64,000 nucleotides of DNA from Candidatus Kapaibacterium sp. (GCA_018882585.1 VFFB01000005.1:1-64000), one strand, 5' to 3'; positions 8,634 through 19,226 are shown, counted from the stretch's first letter. Notes: generated by a model from the sequence alone, not told the origin. Translations and numbers: made by a program.

Positions 8634-9110
8634 ATGGCACTGGCCGAAGGAAGCAAGGCGCCGGCCTTTACGGCGGCAACAGACGGAAATGGATCGTTCT
8701 CTCTTGCCAAGACCAAGGGGTCGTGGCTGGTGCTGTACTTCTATCCGAAGGACGACACCAGCGGCTGCACGGCCGAGGCTTGCGGCTTCCGCGATACGAT
8801 GCAGGACATCACGGCCATGGGCGTGACCGTCGTTGGCGTGTCGCCCGATGCACCCAAGAAGCACGATGCCTTCAAGAAGAAGTATGATCTGAACTTCACC
8901 CTGGTGTCCGACGAAGACCACAGCGTCTGCGAAGCATATGACACCTGGAAGGAAAAGTCGATGTACGGCCGCAAGTACATGGGCGTTGAGCGCACGACGT
9001 ACATCATCAACCCGCAAGGGAAGATCGCCGCGACCTTCGCCAAGGTGAGCGTTCCCGGCCACGTCGACGCCGTGATGGCGCGACTGCAGGAACTCGGCGC
9101 CGGCGCATGA
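8634..9110 (+). CDS. bcp: Thioredoxin-dependent thiol peroxidase (peroxiredoxin Q/BCP)
   Basis: VLYFYPKDDTSGCTAEACGFRD motif, AhpC/TSA fold. Confidence 0.93.
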   Translation: MALAEGSKAPAFTAATDGNGSFSLAKTKGSWLVLYFYPKDDTSGCTAEACGFRDTMQDITAMGVTVVGVSPDAPKKHDAFKKKYDLNFTLVSDEDHSVCEAYDTWKEKSMYGRKYMGVERTTYIINPQGKIAATFAKVSVPGHVDAVMARLQELGAGA

Positions 9111-10693
9111 TCGATACCCATGCCCATATCGATGCATCTGCCTTCAATGCCGACCGCGACGAGGTTGTTGCCCGCGCGTGGGAACAAGGCCTGACTGCCA
9201 TCATCGTGCCCGCCATCTCGCCCGATCGGTTCGAGAACGTGCGAACGCTGGCCGCCTCTGATCCGCGCATCTTCAACGGCGCCGGCGTTCACCCCCACCA
9301 CGCCCACGAAGCCTCTGACGCCGATCTGGCCTTCGTCGAAGCCTGGTGCGCAGACACAAAGACGGTTGCCGTGGGCGAGATCGGCCTTGACTACTACTAC
9401 GACTTCTGTCCGAAGGACGTGCAACAGCGCGTCTTCCGCCAGCAGCTGCGCATCGCCAAGCGGGTCGGCAAGCCCGTCATCGTGCATAACCGCGAGTCGG
9501 ACGATGATGTGCTCGGCATCATCAACGAGGAGCAGGACGGTACCCTGCAAGGCGTGCTGCACTGTTTTTCGAGCAGCGCCGACGTCATGCATCGCGCCAT
9601 CAGCCTTGGCATGCACGTGTCGTTCACCGGCAACATCACGTTCAAACAATCCACGCTGGCCGACGTCGTACGGCAGGTTCCCGCAGGACGCTGGATGATT
9701 GAAACAGATTCTCCCTACATTACCCCCGTGCCATTCAGGGGGCAACGCAACGAACCATCGCATGTCCGCCTTGTGGCGGAGAAAATCGCGGAGATACGAT
9801 CTATGACGTTCCAGGATGTGATCAACGAATCAACGGCCACCGCCCGCAAGCTCTTTGGTCTTATGGCGCTGCTGCTTGTTGTTGCCTCGTCGGCGTATGC
9901 GCAACCGACCTTGCCCAACGAGGATGACTACGAGTTCGATGATGCGTATGACCGCGCCATGGAGGTCTACGAGCTGGATTCCCTGGCCTGGGCCAAGTAC
10001 CTCAAGCCACGCACATTCGGCGTCGGCTTCACCCTGGGCTTCAACACGGTAGTGGAACGCCAGCAGCTGGTACAGGAGTTCTTCCGCAAGACGTATCCGC
10101 CCAATCCCCAGCCCAACCGCTGGGTCAGCTATGGCGACTCCGGCAAGTCGAAGCCGATCTCGTACGACGGTCTTGTGTCATTCGGCGGAACGATGATGTA
10201 CCGGGCCAGCGATGCCTTCACTGTCGAGGCAACCTACCTGTACACCAAGAATGACGTGTTGGCCGAACGGTTCGGCGTAGACCCGACGATCACGAATATC
10301 TTCGAGGCCGCCCTGCTGTACACGATGAATCCATATAGCAAGGTGAACTTCATGGCAACGGCAGGCGCAACGCTTGCCATCGTGGACGATCAGACGTCGA
10401 CCGTCACGAAGTACGGACCCAATGTCGGTGTCGGTATCGGCGTGCCCATCCCCTCGCCCATCGGTACGTTCTATCCCAAGTTCGACGTACGCTTCAACTT
10501 TATGCTTGGTCAGGAGATGAATCGCGTCGTACAACGCTTCGACGCCGTGGTCGACGACGATCCGAAGTACATCACGGATGATGGCCTGATCGTCGATCCG
10601 TCAGATCCGACACGCGTGTCGGTGAATCGTGCCAACGTCACAACGCTGTATTCGATTCCCCGCCTTACGCTGACGTGGTTTCCGGCGTTCTGA
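9107..10693 (+). CDS. tatD: TatD-family metal-dependent hydrolase continuous in frame with a signal-peptide-bearing beta-barrel-like protein
   Basis: Residues 1-252: MIDTHAHIDASAF...GVHPHHA...GEIGLDYYYD...FTGNITFK...ETDSPYITPVPFRGQRNEP...ARKLFGL (TatD). From codon 253: MALLLVVASSAYAQPT then outer-membrane-like sequence ending LTLTWFPAF. No stop between. Confidence 0.85.
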   Translation: MIDTHAHIDASAFNADRDEVVARAWEQGLTAIIVPAISPDRFENVRTLAASDPRIFNGAGVHPHHAHEASDADLAFVEAWCADTKTVAVGEIGLDYYYDFCPKDVQQRVFRQQLRIAKRVGKPVIVHNRESDDDVLGIINEEQDGTLQGVLHCFSSSADVMHRAISLGMHVSFTGNITFKQSTLADVVRQVPAGRWMIETDSPYITPVPFRGQRNEPSHVRLVAEKIAEIRSMTFQDVINESTATARKLFGLMALLLVVASSAYAQPTLPNEDDYEFDDAYDRAMEVYELDSLAWAKYLKPRTFGVGFTLGFNTVVERQQLVQEFFRKTYPPNPQPNRWVSYGDSGKSKPISYDGLVSFGGTMMYRASDAFTVEATYLYTKNDVLAERFGVDPTITNIFEAALLYTMNPYSKVNFMATAGATLAIVDDQTSTVTKYGPNVGVGIGVPIPSPIGTFYPKFDVRFNFMLGQEMNRVVQRFDAVVDDDPKYITDDGLIVDPSDPTRVSVNRANVTTLYSIPRLTLTWFPAF

Positions 10694-10694
10694 C

Positions 10695-11315
10695 ATGACA
10701 ACGATCCTTTCCGGGACGGCACTGGCCCAGGACATCACGACAATCCGTGACGTGCACACGTCAACGCCCGCCTTCCGTGACGCCGTCCGCCGGATCGGTC
10801 TTCACCTGGCCGTCGAAGCATCGAAACACCTTCCGTCGCACGACGTCGACGTTACCACGCCCCTTACCACCACTGCCGGCAGGGTTGTTGATGGTACCGT
10901 AGTGATCGTGCCCATCCTGCGTGCCGGACTTGGTCTTTTACAGCCGTTTCTGGACATCATGCCCTATGCTTCGGTGGGCTACATTGGACTGAAGCGCGAC
11001 GAATCCACCCTCGAAGCCGAAGAATACTACCAGCGCCTTCCCCCATTGTCGGCAACGTCGACCGTGATCGTGATCGACCCGATGCTTGCAACCGGCGGCA
11101 GCATGGTCGATGCCATCCATGCCCTGAAACGTGCCGGAGCCACATCCATCATTGCCGTCTGCCTTATCGCCGCCCCCGAGGGTGTCACATGCGTGCACCG
11201 TGAACATCCGAACGTGCGCATTGTGGTGGCCGTACAGGATGAGGCACTGAACGAACATGGCTACATCGTGCCCGGTCTTGGCGATGCAGGTGACCGGCTG
11301 TTTGGCACACTATGA
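10695..11315 (+). CDS. upp: Uracil phosphoribosyltransferase
   Basis: VPILRAGLGLLQPFLD, IDPMLATGGSMVDAI PRPP motif, GYIVPGLGDAGDRLFGT. Confidence 0.95.
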   Translation: MTTILSGTALAQDITTIRDVHTSTPAFRDAVRRIGLHLAVEASKHLPSHDVDVTTPLTTTAGRVVDGTVVIVPILRAGLGLLQPFLDIMPYASVGYIGLKRDESTLEAEEYYQRLPPLSATSTVIVIDPMLATGGSMVDAIHALKRAGATSIIAVCLIAAPEGVTCVHREHPNVRIVVAVQDEALNEHGYIVPGLGDAGDRLFGTL

Positions 11316-11395
11316 CGTTTGTCAGAAAAGGTTGACGCTCGACCACGTACATTGACTCAGGTTCCTTAATCACCAATGATCCAGGAGATACAACG

Positions 11396-11596
11396 ATGAC
11401 AATCTTTCATTTTGGCAAGCACAGCGTTCCCTTCGCAGATATCCACGATATCCGCGTTGAGTACAAGTACCACGAGAATGAGATCTACGTGGATCTTGAA
11501 TTGAACGGCGGAGCACAGCTCAGCCTGAACCTGCCCGATTCCGTGGTCTTTATGGAACAGTTCCTGGCAAAGATCAAGGAGCAAAAGAATCTCTGA
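11396..11596 (+). CDS. Small hypothetical protein (66 aa)
   Basis: Isolated ORF with upstream CAGGAG; MTIFHFGKHSVPFADIHDIRVEYKYHENEIYVDLELNGG. Confidence 0.55.
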   Translation: MTIFHFGKHSVPFADIHDIRVEYKYHENEIYVDLELNGGAQLSLNLPDSVVFMEQFLAKIKEQKNL

Positions 11597-12731
11597 CCGC
11601 TGCCACCAGCGCAGCTAGATCGTGCTGCGTTGTGTGCGCATGCACGCTGAACCGGATGATAGGCGCACTGCGCCACGCATGTACGACGACCTCGATCGCA
11701 TACTCGTCATAGAGTTTGCGCTTGAGGTCGTCAACGTTTGTACCCACCGGTAACAGCACGGCGCCCATCTGCAACTGCTCGTCGCGCCGATCGACATGCA
11801 TGGCTGTGATACCGGGAATCGACGTCAGCTCATCCATGCACCATCGCACCAACGTCCGTGCCCGCTCCTGTACGGCAGGCCAGTCATTCGACGTCATCCA
11901 TTCGATGGCATATGGCACGGTAAGGAAGGGGGCAGGGTCGCGCGTACCGAGGTACTCGTGCTCGTCGATGAAGCTGCTGTGGTGCAACGACTGACTTTCC
12001 GGACCCCAGCTGACGACGATGGGACCGATGGCGTCCTGCAGCTCGCGTCGCACATGCAGGAAGGCCGAACCCTTGGGCGTACACATCCACTTGTGCATGT
12101 TGCCCGTGTAGATGTCGGCACCCAGCTCGTCCAGATGCAGCGGGATATGTCCGGGTACATGCGATCCGTCGATGACGGTGATGATACCGCGCTGGCGGGC
12201 CCTGCGGACAAGTTCGGCGATGGGCAGCGTGATGGCCGTGGGCGAGGTGATGTGGCTTAGGAACAGCACACGCGTGCGCTCTGTAACGCCGGCCCATATG
12301 ATGTCGACGATATCGTCGATGGGTGGCACCGGCATGGGAATGTGGGCCGTGACGATGACGGCACCGCGCGATACGGCATGGGTGTTCCATGCGCGAATGC
12401 AGGCTCCGTACTCATGGTCCGACACCAGGATCTCGTCGCCTGCACCCAGCGTCCGCCCAATTGCATGAGCGGCCACGTTGGTGCCGAAGGTCGAGTTCGT
12501 GACGTATACCACGTCCTGCGCCTTACATCCAAGGTAGTCTGCAAGGGCGATGCGGGCCTGATACATCAGCGCAGGCAGCTCGCGGTGCATCAGCACAGGT
12601 TGCTGCTCCATGCGCTCCTGCCAGCGGCGACATTCGTCGAGCAGCACGCGCGGCGTGGCGCCGAAGCTTCCGTGGTTCAGGAAGCGAATATCTTGGCGCA
12701 GAAAGAAGTCATCACGCGTAAGCATCGGCAT
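11574..12731 (-). CDS. Aminotransferase class V (isopenicillin-N-epimerase-like)
   Basis: DIRFLNHGSFGATPR, VIDGSHVPGHIPLHLDELGADIYTGNMHKWMCTPKGSAFL (PLP lysine region). Confidence 0.88.
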   Translation of the reverse strand: MPMLTRDDFFLRQDIRFLNHGSFGATPRVLLDECRRWQERMEQQPVLMHRELPALMYQARIALADYLGCKAQDVVYVTNSTFGTNVAAHAIGRTLGAGDEILVSDHEYGACIRAWNTHAVSRGAVIVTAHIPMPVPPIDDIVDIIWAGVTERTRVLFLSHITSPTAITLPIAELVRRARQRGIITVIDGSHVPGHIPLHLDELGADIYTGNMHKWMCTPKGSAFLHVRRELQDAIGPIVVSWGPESQSLHHSSFIDEHEYLGTRDPAPFLTVPYAIEWMTSNDWPAVQERARTLVRWCMDELTSIPGITAMHVDRRDEQLQMGAVLLPVGTNVDDLKRKLYDEYAIEVVVHAWRSAPIIRFSVHAHTTQHDLAALVAAVRDSFAP

Positions 12732-12732
12732 C

Positions 12733-14751
12733 CTAGTCAATGATTCGTACTCGAACCGAGCGGTGTGCGGTGCGCTCCAACGCTGTTGTGGCCGTGACCA
12801 CAGGTTGTTGATCGGCAATGATCGTTACGTCCGAGGCACGCAGGCCAAGTAGCTGGATGGCTGCTGCTGCGCGCTGGCGACGTAGTTGAGCGTTATAGTC
12901 GGCCGTTCCAAGATCATCCGTCGCCGGTATCACGGCAACGCGCTTGCCCGCGGCAGCAGCCCGTCGCACGTCGGCTACGACCGTGGAATCGACAGACGTG
13001 AAGGTCACACCGTCGTATCCGAAGTATCCAAGGATGCGGTCGCCCTGCAGTACATTCCCGGCAATGTCAATGTTCGTCACTACCGTGTCGGCCCTTGCCT
13101 GCACCGGCCTGAGCAGAACCTCGGCCTTGACGACGGTGTCGCTGTTGTCCTTTGGCACATGGACGTTGACGGCGATCACGGCCTTGACGGTTTCGAATGT
13201 GGGCAGGACGTTCCCTGACAGGTCCAGGCGGGCAACGTCACGCGCTGCCATGATCTCGCCGATAGGTATCGACCGATCCGCGGTTTCACCGGTGAAGCGT
13301 GCATCAACGGTCACAACGCATGGATCGCCGTTGCAGATGGTGGTCGGCAGCACCATCACGGTCATGTCCTGCGCAGACCGCGTCGTGGTTGCAACACTGG
13401 CCGGTATCACCGTACTGCGGCCGTTCAGCTCAAAGCGTACGCAGCGCTGCTCGTCGTCCAGCTGCGGCTGTTTCGACGGTGGTGCCTGGGCCGAGCGTAT
13501 GGTGTACTGGTCGGGGCGGCCGCCAAGACGCGACAGCACCATGCCGATACGTTGCTTCATGATCGTCGGGTCTTCGTCGGCCGAAGCACTTGCGATAACG
13601 GTAACGTGCATCGACGAGTCTCGCTCCAAGAGCTGGCGGATGGCCTCGAGCACGTGCTCCTGCGGCTGCGCCGACGCTACCGATGTAAGCTCGGTGCTGT
13701 TGAACCGATAGAAGACAACCGGAGGTGCCGTGAAGGAACGCACCTGTGTGCGGCTGCTGACGACGGGCACGTCGGTGACGCTGCCCACGGCCACATCGCG
13801 TCCCGCTGCCACGACGCGCAGTTCGACCGACGGCGCATACCGCTCCACGACGGGCGGCGGCGGTGGCGGCGGTGGTGGCGGCGGCGGCGGCGGTGGTGGT
13901 GGCGGCGCGACCGATATGCGCGGACGCAGTCGAAGCAGCGCACCCAGGCGCAACGCTCCGACCGACCACGTAACCGGCGAGGCGATGTTCGTGAGTGGAT
14001 GGTCGTACCGCAGGTACGAGGCCATAGAGAAATGGTCGGTGCTGTAAACGTCGTACGATAGGCCAACAACGGCCGCAAGCCGTATGCCGGCATCGGGAAT
14101 GTTGCCCTCCATCACGCCCCGAGTACGCGTGCCGGTCTCGAAGGTATAATCGGCCGACGCAGGCTCGACCAACTGTTGCTGCTGCGTGAACGAGGCAACG
14201 ATGGGCATGGCTGCAGAGAGACCGCCACGGATCGACAAGGCCGGCATGGCCGGGAGCGACACCGAGACAAACGGCTCGACGCCGACAGGCAGATACATTG
14301 CATTGATCGTATGCTCGACGATGCCGTCAATGCGCTCGTTGTCGCGGATGATGTTACCCGCGAACTCGCGCGTGCTGAGCGATGCCCCCAGCGAAGACAC
14401 TGCGATGTCGACGCCATAGCTCAGCGGCAGCCCAAGCCACGACGTCGATGGCACGGTCTGGATGCCCGCAGCAACGCCAAGGGCAAGACCGCTGCCGCCA
14501 TCAAACGTGGTACAGCACGTGGCAAATCCCGGCAGCTGCGCAAACGACGACGTATGCAGTGCCAGACCACCGTCGACGGCGGCACGCAGGATGTACGGCT
14601 TAAGCGTGCTGTCTGCCCCGGTCCGGACGTCCTGGGCAACGACACTGCATTGCGAACCAGAGATTGCGACGGCAGCGCCAAGGCAGACGCTGTTGGCAAT
14701 AACGGTACGAACGATGCGCCGAAGGCGCTGTAGAAGCGGCAGATGCGTCAC
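12733..14751 (-). CDS. Exported outer-membrane/OmpA-like protein with polyproline linker
   Basis: Signal-like N-terminus; 18-Pro tract; repeated OmpA-type fragments (LRRQRAAAAIQLLG..). ATGA overlap with the upstream gene. Confidence 0.6.
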   Translation of the reverse strand: MTHLPLLQRLRRIVRTVIANSVCLGAAVAISGSQCSVVAQDVRTGADSTLKPYILRAAVDGGLALHTSSFAQLPGFATCCTTFDGGSGLALGVAAGIQTVPSTSWLGLPLSYGVDIAVSSLGASLSTREFAGNIIRDNERIDGIVEHTINAMYLPVGVEPFVSVSLPAMPALSIRGGLSAAMPIVASFTQQQQLVEPASADYTFETGTRTRGVMEGNIPDAGIRLAAVVGLSYDVYSTDHFSMASYLRYDHPLTNIASPVTWSVGALRLGALLRLRPRISVAPPPPPPPPPPPPPPPPPPVVERYAPSVELRVVAAGRDVAVGSVTDVPVVSSRTQVRSFTAPPVVFYRFNSTELTSVASAQPQEHVLEAIRQLLERDSSMHVTVIASASADEDPTIMKQRIGMVLSRLGGRPDQYTIRSAQAPPSKQPQLDDEQRCVRFELNGRSTVIPASVATTTRSAQDMTVMVLPTTICNGDPCVVTVDARFTGETADRSIPIGEIMAARDVARLDLSGNVLPTFETVKAVIAVNVHVPKDNSDTVVKAEVLLRPVQARADTVVTNIDIAGNVLQGDRILGYFGYDGVTFTSVDSTVVADVRRAAAAGKRVAVIPATDDLGTADYNAQLRRQRAAAAIQLLGLRASDVTIIADQQPVVTATTALERTAHRSVRVRIID

Positions 14752-17700
14752 AGCACCACCACCGTGGTTGCAACGGAACCTTGGGCATGTACCAGCACCA
14801 CCGTGTACAGACCCGGCTGCAAGCCGGCAAACGACAAGGTCTGCTGCTGCGTGCCCGGCTGATACGTGTGCACAGGCAACGTGCGGACCAGACGGCCCTG
14901 CGCGTCAATGATGCGGCATGCAGCCTGCACGGATGATGTTGCGTCAACCGTAAGCGTCGCCAGATCATCAACCGGATTAGGATGGATCATCATGCGCGGA
15001 ATCGGACGGTCGACGATGCGTCGCGACGGATCAGGATTCAGGATCCGCAGCAGGCCGTTTCGGCCCGTGGTGCGAACGCTGCCGCCGAAGTTCGGTGCCG
15101 TGGTGTCGACGATAAGACTCGACGAGTCGACTTCGGCAAGACCTGCCCAGCCGACGACCTTGCCGGCAACACCGTCGGCGTCGAAACGCCTCGTGATGCG
15201 ATATCGCACCACCCGCAGGTCGTTCGTCACGTCCTGCGAAACGATCTCGCCACTGCCCCCTTCCACCTCGACCGTGCGAGCAAGGAACAGACGGGGGTTG
15301 ACGGTGAAGGAGCCTTCGAGCGTGCGGACGCCGGCATACGGAATGGGTTCGGTGATGTCGACGTCGACGGGGATGACGGCGTCACCCCGTGGGTCGGCAC
15401 TCACAACTGGCAATGCAACAACAGCCTGGCCGGTGTAGGCACGCAAGGCGATGATGCGATCGACGGCGCAAGGGTCAAAGGCCAACGTGATCTTCGATGT
15501 ATCGGGGATGACGCCTCCCGTATACCTTATCCGCAGCATCGCGCTGTCACCTGCAGGAATGCTCAACGGCACAGGCGTGACCACGGTGAACGGTGCCCCG
15601 GCAGAAACGGTAGCCGACGTGACGGTGACCGTGATGTCTGACACATTGGTGAGCATCACGTCGCGCTCGGATATCTCGGAGATAAACGGCAGCACCGTGT
15701 GCGACGTGTTGACAACGGCGCCCTTGCCCGTGCCATAGACCGTCATGCGTTTGCGAACGGTTTCGGATCCGGCATAGGCGATCAGGATAAAGGCCGTATC
15801 GCGGCCAAGTTCCGTGGGCACGAATTCGATGTCGGCCTCGATGGTGCCACCGGCCGGGACGATGGTGTTCGCAGTGAAGTTCACCACGCGGAACTGTGAT
15901 AGCAAGCCGCGATCGGGGAAGATGGCATTCACCACGACCGGTATTGGATCGTCGTTGCGGAAGATGGTCACACGACGTCGGCTTGGCTTGCCAACACAGA
16001 CATCACCGAAGTCCGTACCGTTGCCAAGCAGTGTGAATGACCTGTCGGCAACGTCGATGTGTACCGGCAATGACGTCATGGTCGAACAGGCCTGAATGTC
16101 CAACGTATCCGTCAGCAGCCCAGTGTCCAACGGCATCGCGTCAAAGCGCACGCGGATGCATTCGCCGGGACGGACCGTATCGCCGATGATGGTCGAATCG
16201 AAGCGCAGCCAGCGGTTGTTACGCAGTGTGGCCTGATCGATGATCCAGAGCGACGGCCCCTGGTTACATAGCTCTGTCGAGGTGGTGTACACCGTTGAAT
16301 CACCAACCAGCAGGGGCCTCAGCTGCAGCACCTGCACGGGAACGTCTGCAGGCGCGATCCGAAACACCGTATCGCTGGAATCACGCTCGGGTGTGGCGAA
16401 GTTCTGCAGCAGCGTATTGCGTCCGACAACGGGATCGGACGAGCACGTCACCAAACGTGATCCGTCGGGTGCGAACTCCATGTCCTGCATCAGACCCTGG
16501 AAGGCCGTTCCTTCGCCGGCCAGGACGTCCTGCGCCTCGATATCGAACACGCGCAGTTGCGGCGTAGCGCGATAGCCAAGCATTAGGTAGGCATCGCTGG
16601 CACTGAAGACCATGTTGGCCATCTCGGTACCTGCCTGCGACTGCACCAGCCTGATCAGGTCGCCGCGTTGCAGGTCATAGATGTACGTCAGCTGGTCGCG
16701 CGGCGAGAATGATGCCGGCGACGTCTGCCCTGCCAAGGCAATGAAGCGGCGCGACGGTGCCAGTGCCACGCGCGAGATCAGCGGTCCTCGCGTTTTGGCG
16801 ATGCCCGACTCAAATCGCTGCAGAAAGACGGTCTCGGGAATCTTCCAGCGTTCGACCGTGCCGTTCAGTTGGGCGATCACGAGTTCATCGCGATTGATCA
16901 CTGCAGCCGTAATGGCTTGTGTAAAAGCAAGATTCGTGATCGAGTCAAGCGTTGTTGCATTGCGCACCGGCATGCGTGGTCCAAACTGCGGAAACACGTA
17001 GACCTTCTCGCCCGTCGGATCCACCCCAAGATCGCGGATCTCGAAGCCGGCCGGCATATCGGCCAGCACATCAGGCCCTGTCTTGCCGGGCACGAACCGC
17101 GCCACGGCGTCCAAGCCCGAAGAGCGATTGATCGCAGCAAGCAGGTTATACGTCTTGCCCTGATAGGCAAGACCAACCACGGGAGAGGCCGGATTCGACT
17201 GATACTTCGCCGTCGGCTGTTGCGTGATGATGTCCCACTCCTGGATCGCGCCGTTACGGTAGGCAACGGCGGCGCGTATGCCGTCGTTCGAGACGGCAAC
17301 ATTTGTTGCCGGTGCAGCCTCGCCCCTTAACCAGACGGGCTCGGCAGCATCATACTCCTGATAGACGGCGATGCGAGCCGATTGCGTCACCGTCTCGGGC
17401 ACCTCCCACGTCAGCGTCGTATCAAGCGTTGAATCGATTCGGATCCAGTTGCGACCGTTATCTGTGGTATAGTCCACGTATGTCTGGAATCCCTTCAGCG
17501 ACCCCGTCCACGTGATCGGAATCTTCTGACAGGGGGCGAAGGCTTCGCCGCCATTGGGCGTGAGCAACACCAGGCGTGGCAGACGTTTGAAGGTGCGACG
17601 GTTGGCGAAGATGACCATGCGCTCCGTCATGCCACCCTCATACGTCACGATCAGCGTATCGACGAGCGGCTCGTCGCTGACGGGCTTGAAGACAAGGTCG

Positions 17701-18365
17701 AAGCGATACTCGATGGGCGACAGCACTTGGGCAGGCAGCTCGTTGATACGGTCGATGAAGCTACCGCGCCACACCACGTCGATCAGGCCGCTGCGCGTCT
17801 CGATCGACTCAAGCAGAATGCGGCGCTCCTGCGGCGGTGTGCCTTCGACAGGTGCCGTGAAGGGCCACAGACGAAACTTGCCGATCACTTCGCTTCCTGC
17901 CGTCACCGATCCGAAGTCGATGTAGCGCGGCAATGCGCGACCCATGCTGTCAAGCACGCGGAATGACGGAAAGTCATTACGGTTGTAGATCGCCGTGGTC
18001 GATGCCGTCTCCAGTCCCTTGGTCACGAAGATCGTGTTCACATCATCGCCGGTCGACTGCCGGTTCTGACGCGAAAGCGTCCACGTCACCAGATGCGTCC
18101 CCGCACCGATGTCCGTGACCGACCTTGGGACGACGGGGATGTTGCCCTCGAGGATGACAACGTCGCCAGCCGAGAGTGTCAGTGGCACCCCCGCACGCGT
18201 GGCGCGCAGACGCATTTGCACATCGGGATAGGCCGTTCGCGCATCGATCTGGGCTCCGCCCGAGGGAATAACTTCGACGTTGAACTGCGCGTGGGCCGGC
18301 ACAAGGGCCAGCACAAGCAAAAATATGGCGATGAAGAGACGTTGGGTCATAAGGTGTAAGGTCAC
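14748..18365 (-). CDS. Large exported T9SS-type protein with beta-propeller/ASH-like repeats
   Basis: Signal peptide MTQRLFIAIFLLVLALVPAHAQ; C-term MMIHPNPVDDLATLTVDATSSVQAACRIIDAQGRLV...LQPGLYTVVLVHAQG sorting-domain pattern. Confidence 0.75.
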   Translation of the reverse strand: MTLHLMTQRLFIAIFLLVLALVPAHAQFNVEVIPSGGAQIDARTAYPDVQMRLRATRAGVPLTLSAGDVVILEGNIPVVPRSVTDIGAGTHLVTWTLSRQNRQSTGDDVNTIFVTKGLETASTTAIYNRNDFPSFRVLDSMGRALPRYIDFGSVTAGSEVIGKFRLWPFTAPVEGTPPQERRILLESIETRSGLIDVVWRGSFIDRINELPAQVLSPIEYRFDLVFKPVSDEPLVDTLIVTYEGGMTERMVIFANRRTFKRLPRLVLLTPNGGEAFAPCQKIPITWTGSLKGFQTYVDYTTDNGRNWIRIDSTLDTTLTWEVPETVTQSARIAVYQEYDAAEPVWLRGEAAPATNVAVSNDGIRAAVAYRNGAIQEWDIITQQPTAKYQSNPASPVVGLAYQGKTYNLLAAINRSSGLDAVARFVPGKTGPDVLADMPAGFEIRDLGVDPTGEKVYVFPQFGPRMPVRNATTLDSITNLAFTQAITAAVINRDELVIAQLNGTVERWKIPETVFLQRFESGIAKTRGPLISRVALAPSRRFIALAGQTSPASFSPRDQLTYIYDLQRGDLIRLVQSQAGTEMANMVFSASDAYLMLGYRATPQLRVFDIEAQDVLAGEGTAFQGLMQDMEFAPDGSRLVTCSSDPVVGRNTLLQNFATPERDSSDTVFRIAPADVPVQVLQLRPLLVGDSTVYTTSTELCNQGPSLWIIDQATLRNNRWLRFDSTIIGDTVRPGECIRVRFDAMPLDTGLLTDTLDIQACSTMTSLPVHIDVADRSFTLLGNGTDFGDVCVGKPSRRRVTIFRNDDPIPVVVNAIFPDRGLLSQFRVVNFTANTIVPAGGTIEADIEFVPTELGRDTAFILIAYAGSETVRKRMTVYGTGKGAVVNTSHTVLPFISEISERDVMLTNVSDITVTVTSATVSAGAPFTVVTPVPLSIPAGDSAMLRIRYTGGVIPDTSKITLAFDPCAVDRIIALRAYTGQAVVALPVVSADPRGDAVIPVDVDITEPIPYAGVRTLEGSFTVNPRLFLARTVEVEGGSGEIVSQDVTNDLRVVRYRITRRFDADGVAGKVVGWAGLAEVDSSSLIVDTTAPNFGGSVRTTGRNGLLRILNPDPSRRIVDRPIPRMMIHPNPVDDLATLTVDATSSVQAACRIIDAQGRLVRTLPVHTYQPGTQQQTLSFAGLQPGLYTVVLVHAQGSVATTVVVL

Positions 18366-18421
18366 GGCGCAATGACGTTCGGATCGAGCTTTTCGTTACA
18401 GACCGGAGGCCGGTAAGCACA

Positions 18422-19222
18422 TCACGGTATCATCCGGTGCCGCCCGTCGGGATGATAGCGTGCAAGAAACTCGATCACTTCCGGCTCGCGGGCATCGTGC
18501 AGTTCGCTCACCGTTCCTTCGAACAGGACGCGTCCGCCATCGATCATCACCACGTGATCGGCGATGTTGAATACCGAGAACATATCGTGGGTGATAACAA
18601 CCGAGGTGACGTGAAGCTTTTTCGCAAGATCGGCCAGCAGATCGTCGATCTGCTGCGAGGTGACGGGATCCAGACCCGTCGTGGGTTCGTCGTAGAAGAT
18701 GTACGAGGGATCGCCAACAAGTGCGCGGGCGACGCCGACGCGTTTGCGCATGCCACCCGACAGGTCGCTGGGCTTTTTTGCCCGCAGGATTGCGTACTCG
18801 CGTTCGTAGTCGTCGGTACCGCTCAGCGACAGATCAGGCAGGAGGCCAACGGCCGACAGAACGCGGCGCGCTTCGGATTCAAGGGTGTTTTTGTCGGTCT
18901 CGCCATGTTCGACAAGCGAGATCACAACATTCTCGAACACCGTGAGCGAGTCGAACAGGGCCGCCCCTTGAAACACGTAGCCGATGCGACGTCGCAGCGC
19001 GAACAGATCGTCGTTGCCGATCTTGGCGATGTTCTTGCCGTCGATCATGATCGTACCGGCATCGGCATCGAGCAGACCGACGATGTGTTTAAGCAGCACG
19101 CTCTTGCCGCAGCCCGACTTTCCGATGATGCACGTGGTCTTCCCATTGGGGATCACCATGCTCATGCCTCGGAGCACGGACTTACTGCCAAAGGATTTCG
19201 ATAGGCCGTCGATCGTGATCAT
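18422..19222 (-). CDS. ABC transporter ATP-binding protein (MlaF-like)
   Basis: MITIDGLSKSFGSKSVL, GKSGCGKSVLLKHI, DLSGGMRKRVGVARAL, IFYDEPTTGLDPVTS. Confidence 0.88.
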   Translation of the reverse strand: MITIDGLSKSFGSKSVLRGMSMVIPNGKTTCIIGKSGCGKSVLLKHIVGLLDADAGTIMIDGKNIAKIGNDDLFALRRRIGYVFQGAALFDSLTVFENVVISLVEHGETDKNTLESEARRVLSAVGLLPDLSLSGTDDYEREYAILRAKKPSDLSGGMRKRVGVARALVGDPSYIFYDEPTTGLDPVTSQQIDDLLADLAKKLHVTSVVITHDMFSVFNIADHVVMIDGGRVLFEGTVSELHDAREPEVIEFLARYHPDGRHRMIP

Positions 19223-19226
19223 AAGC

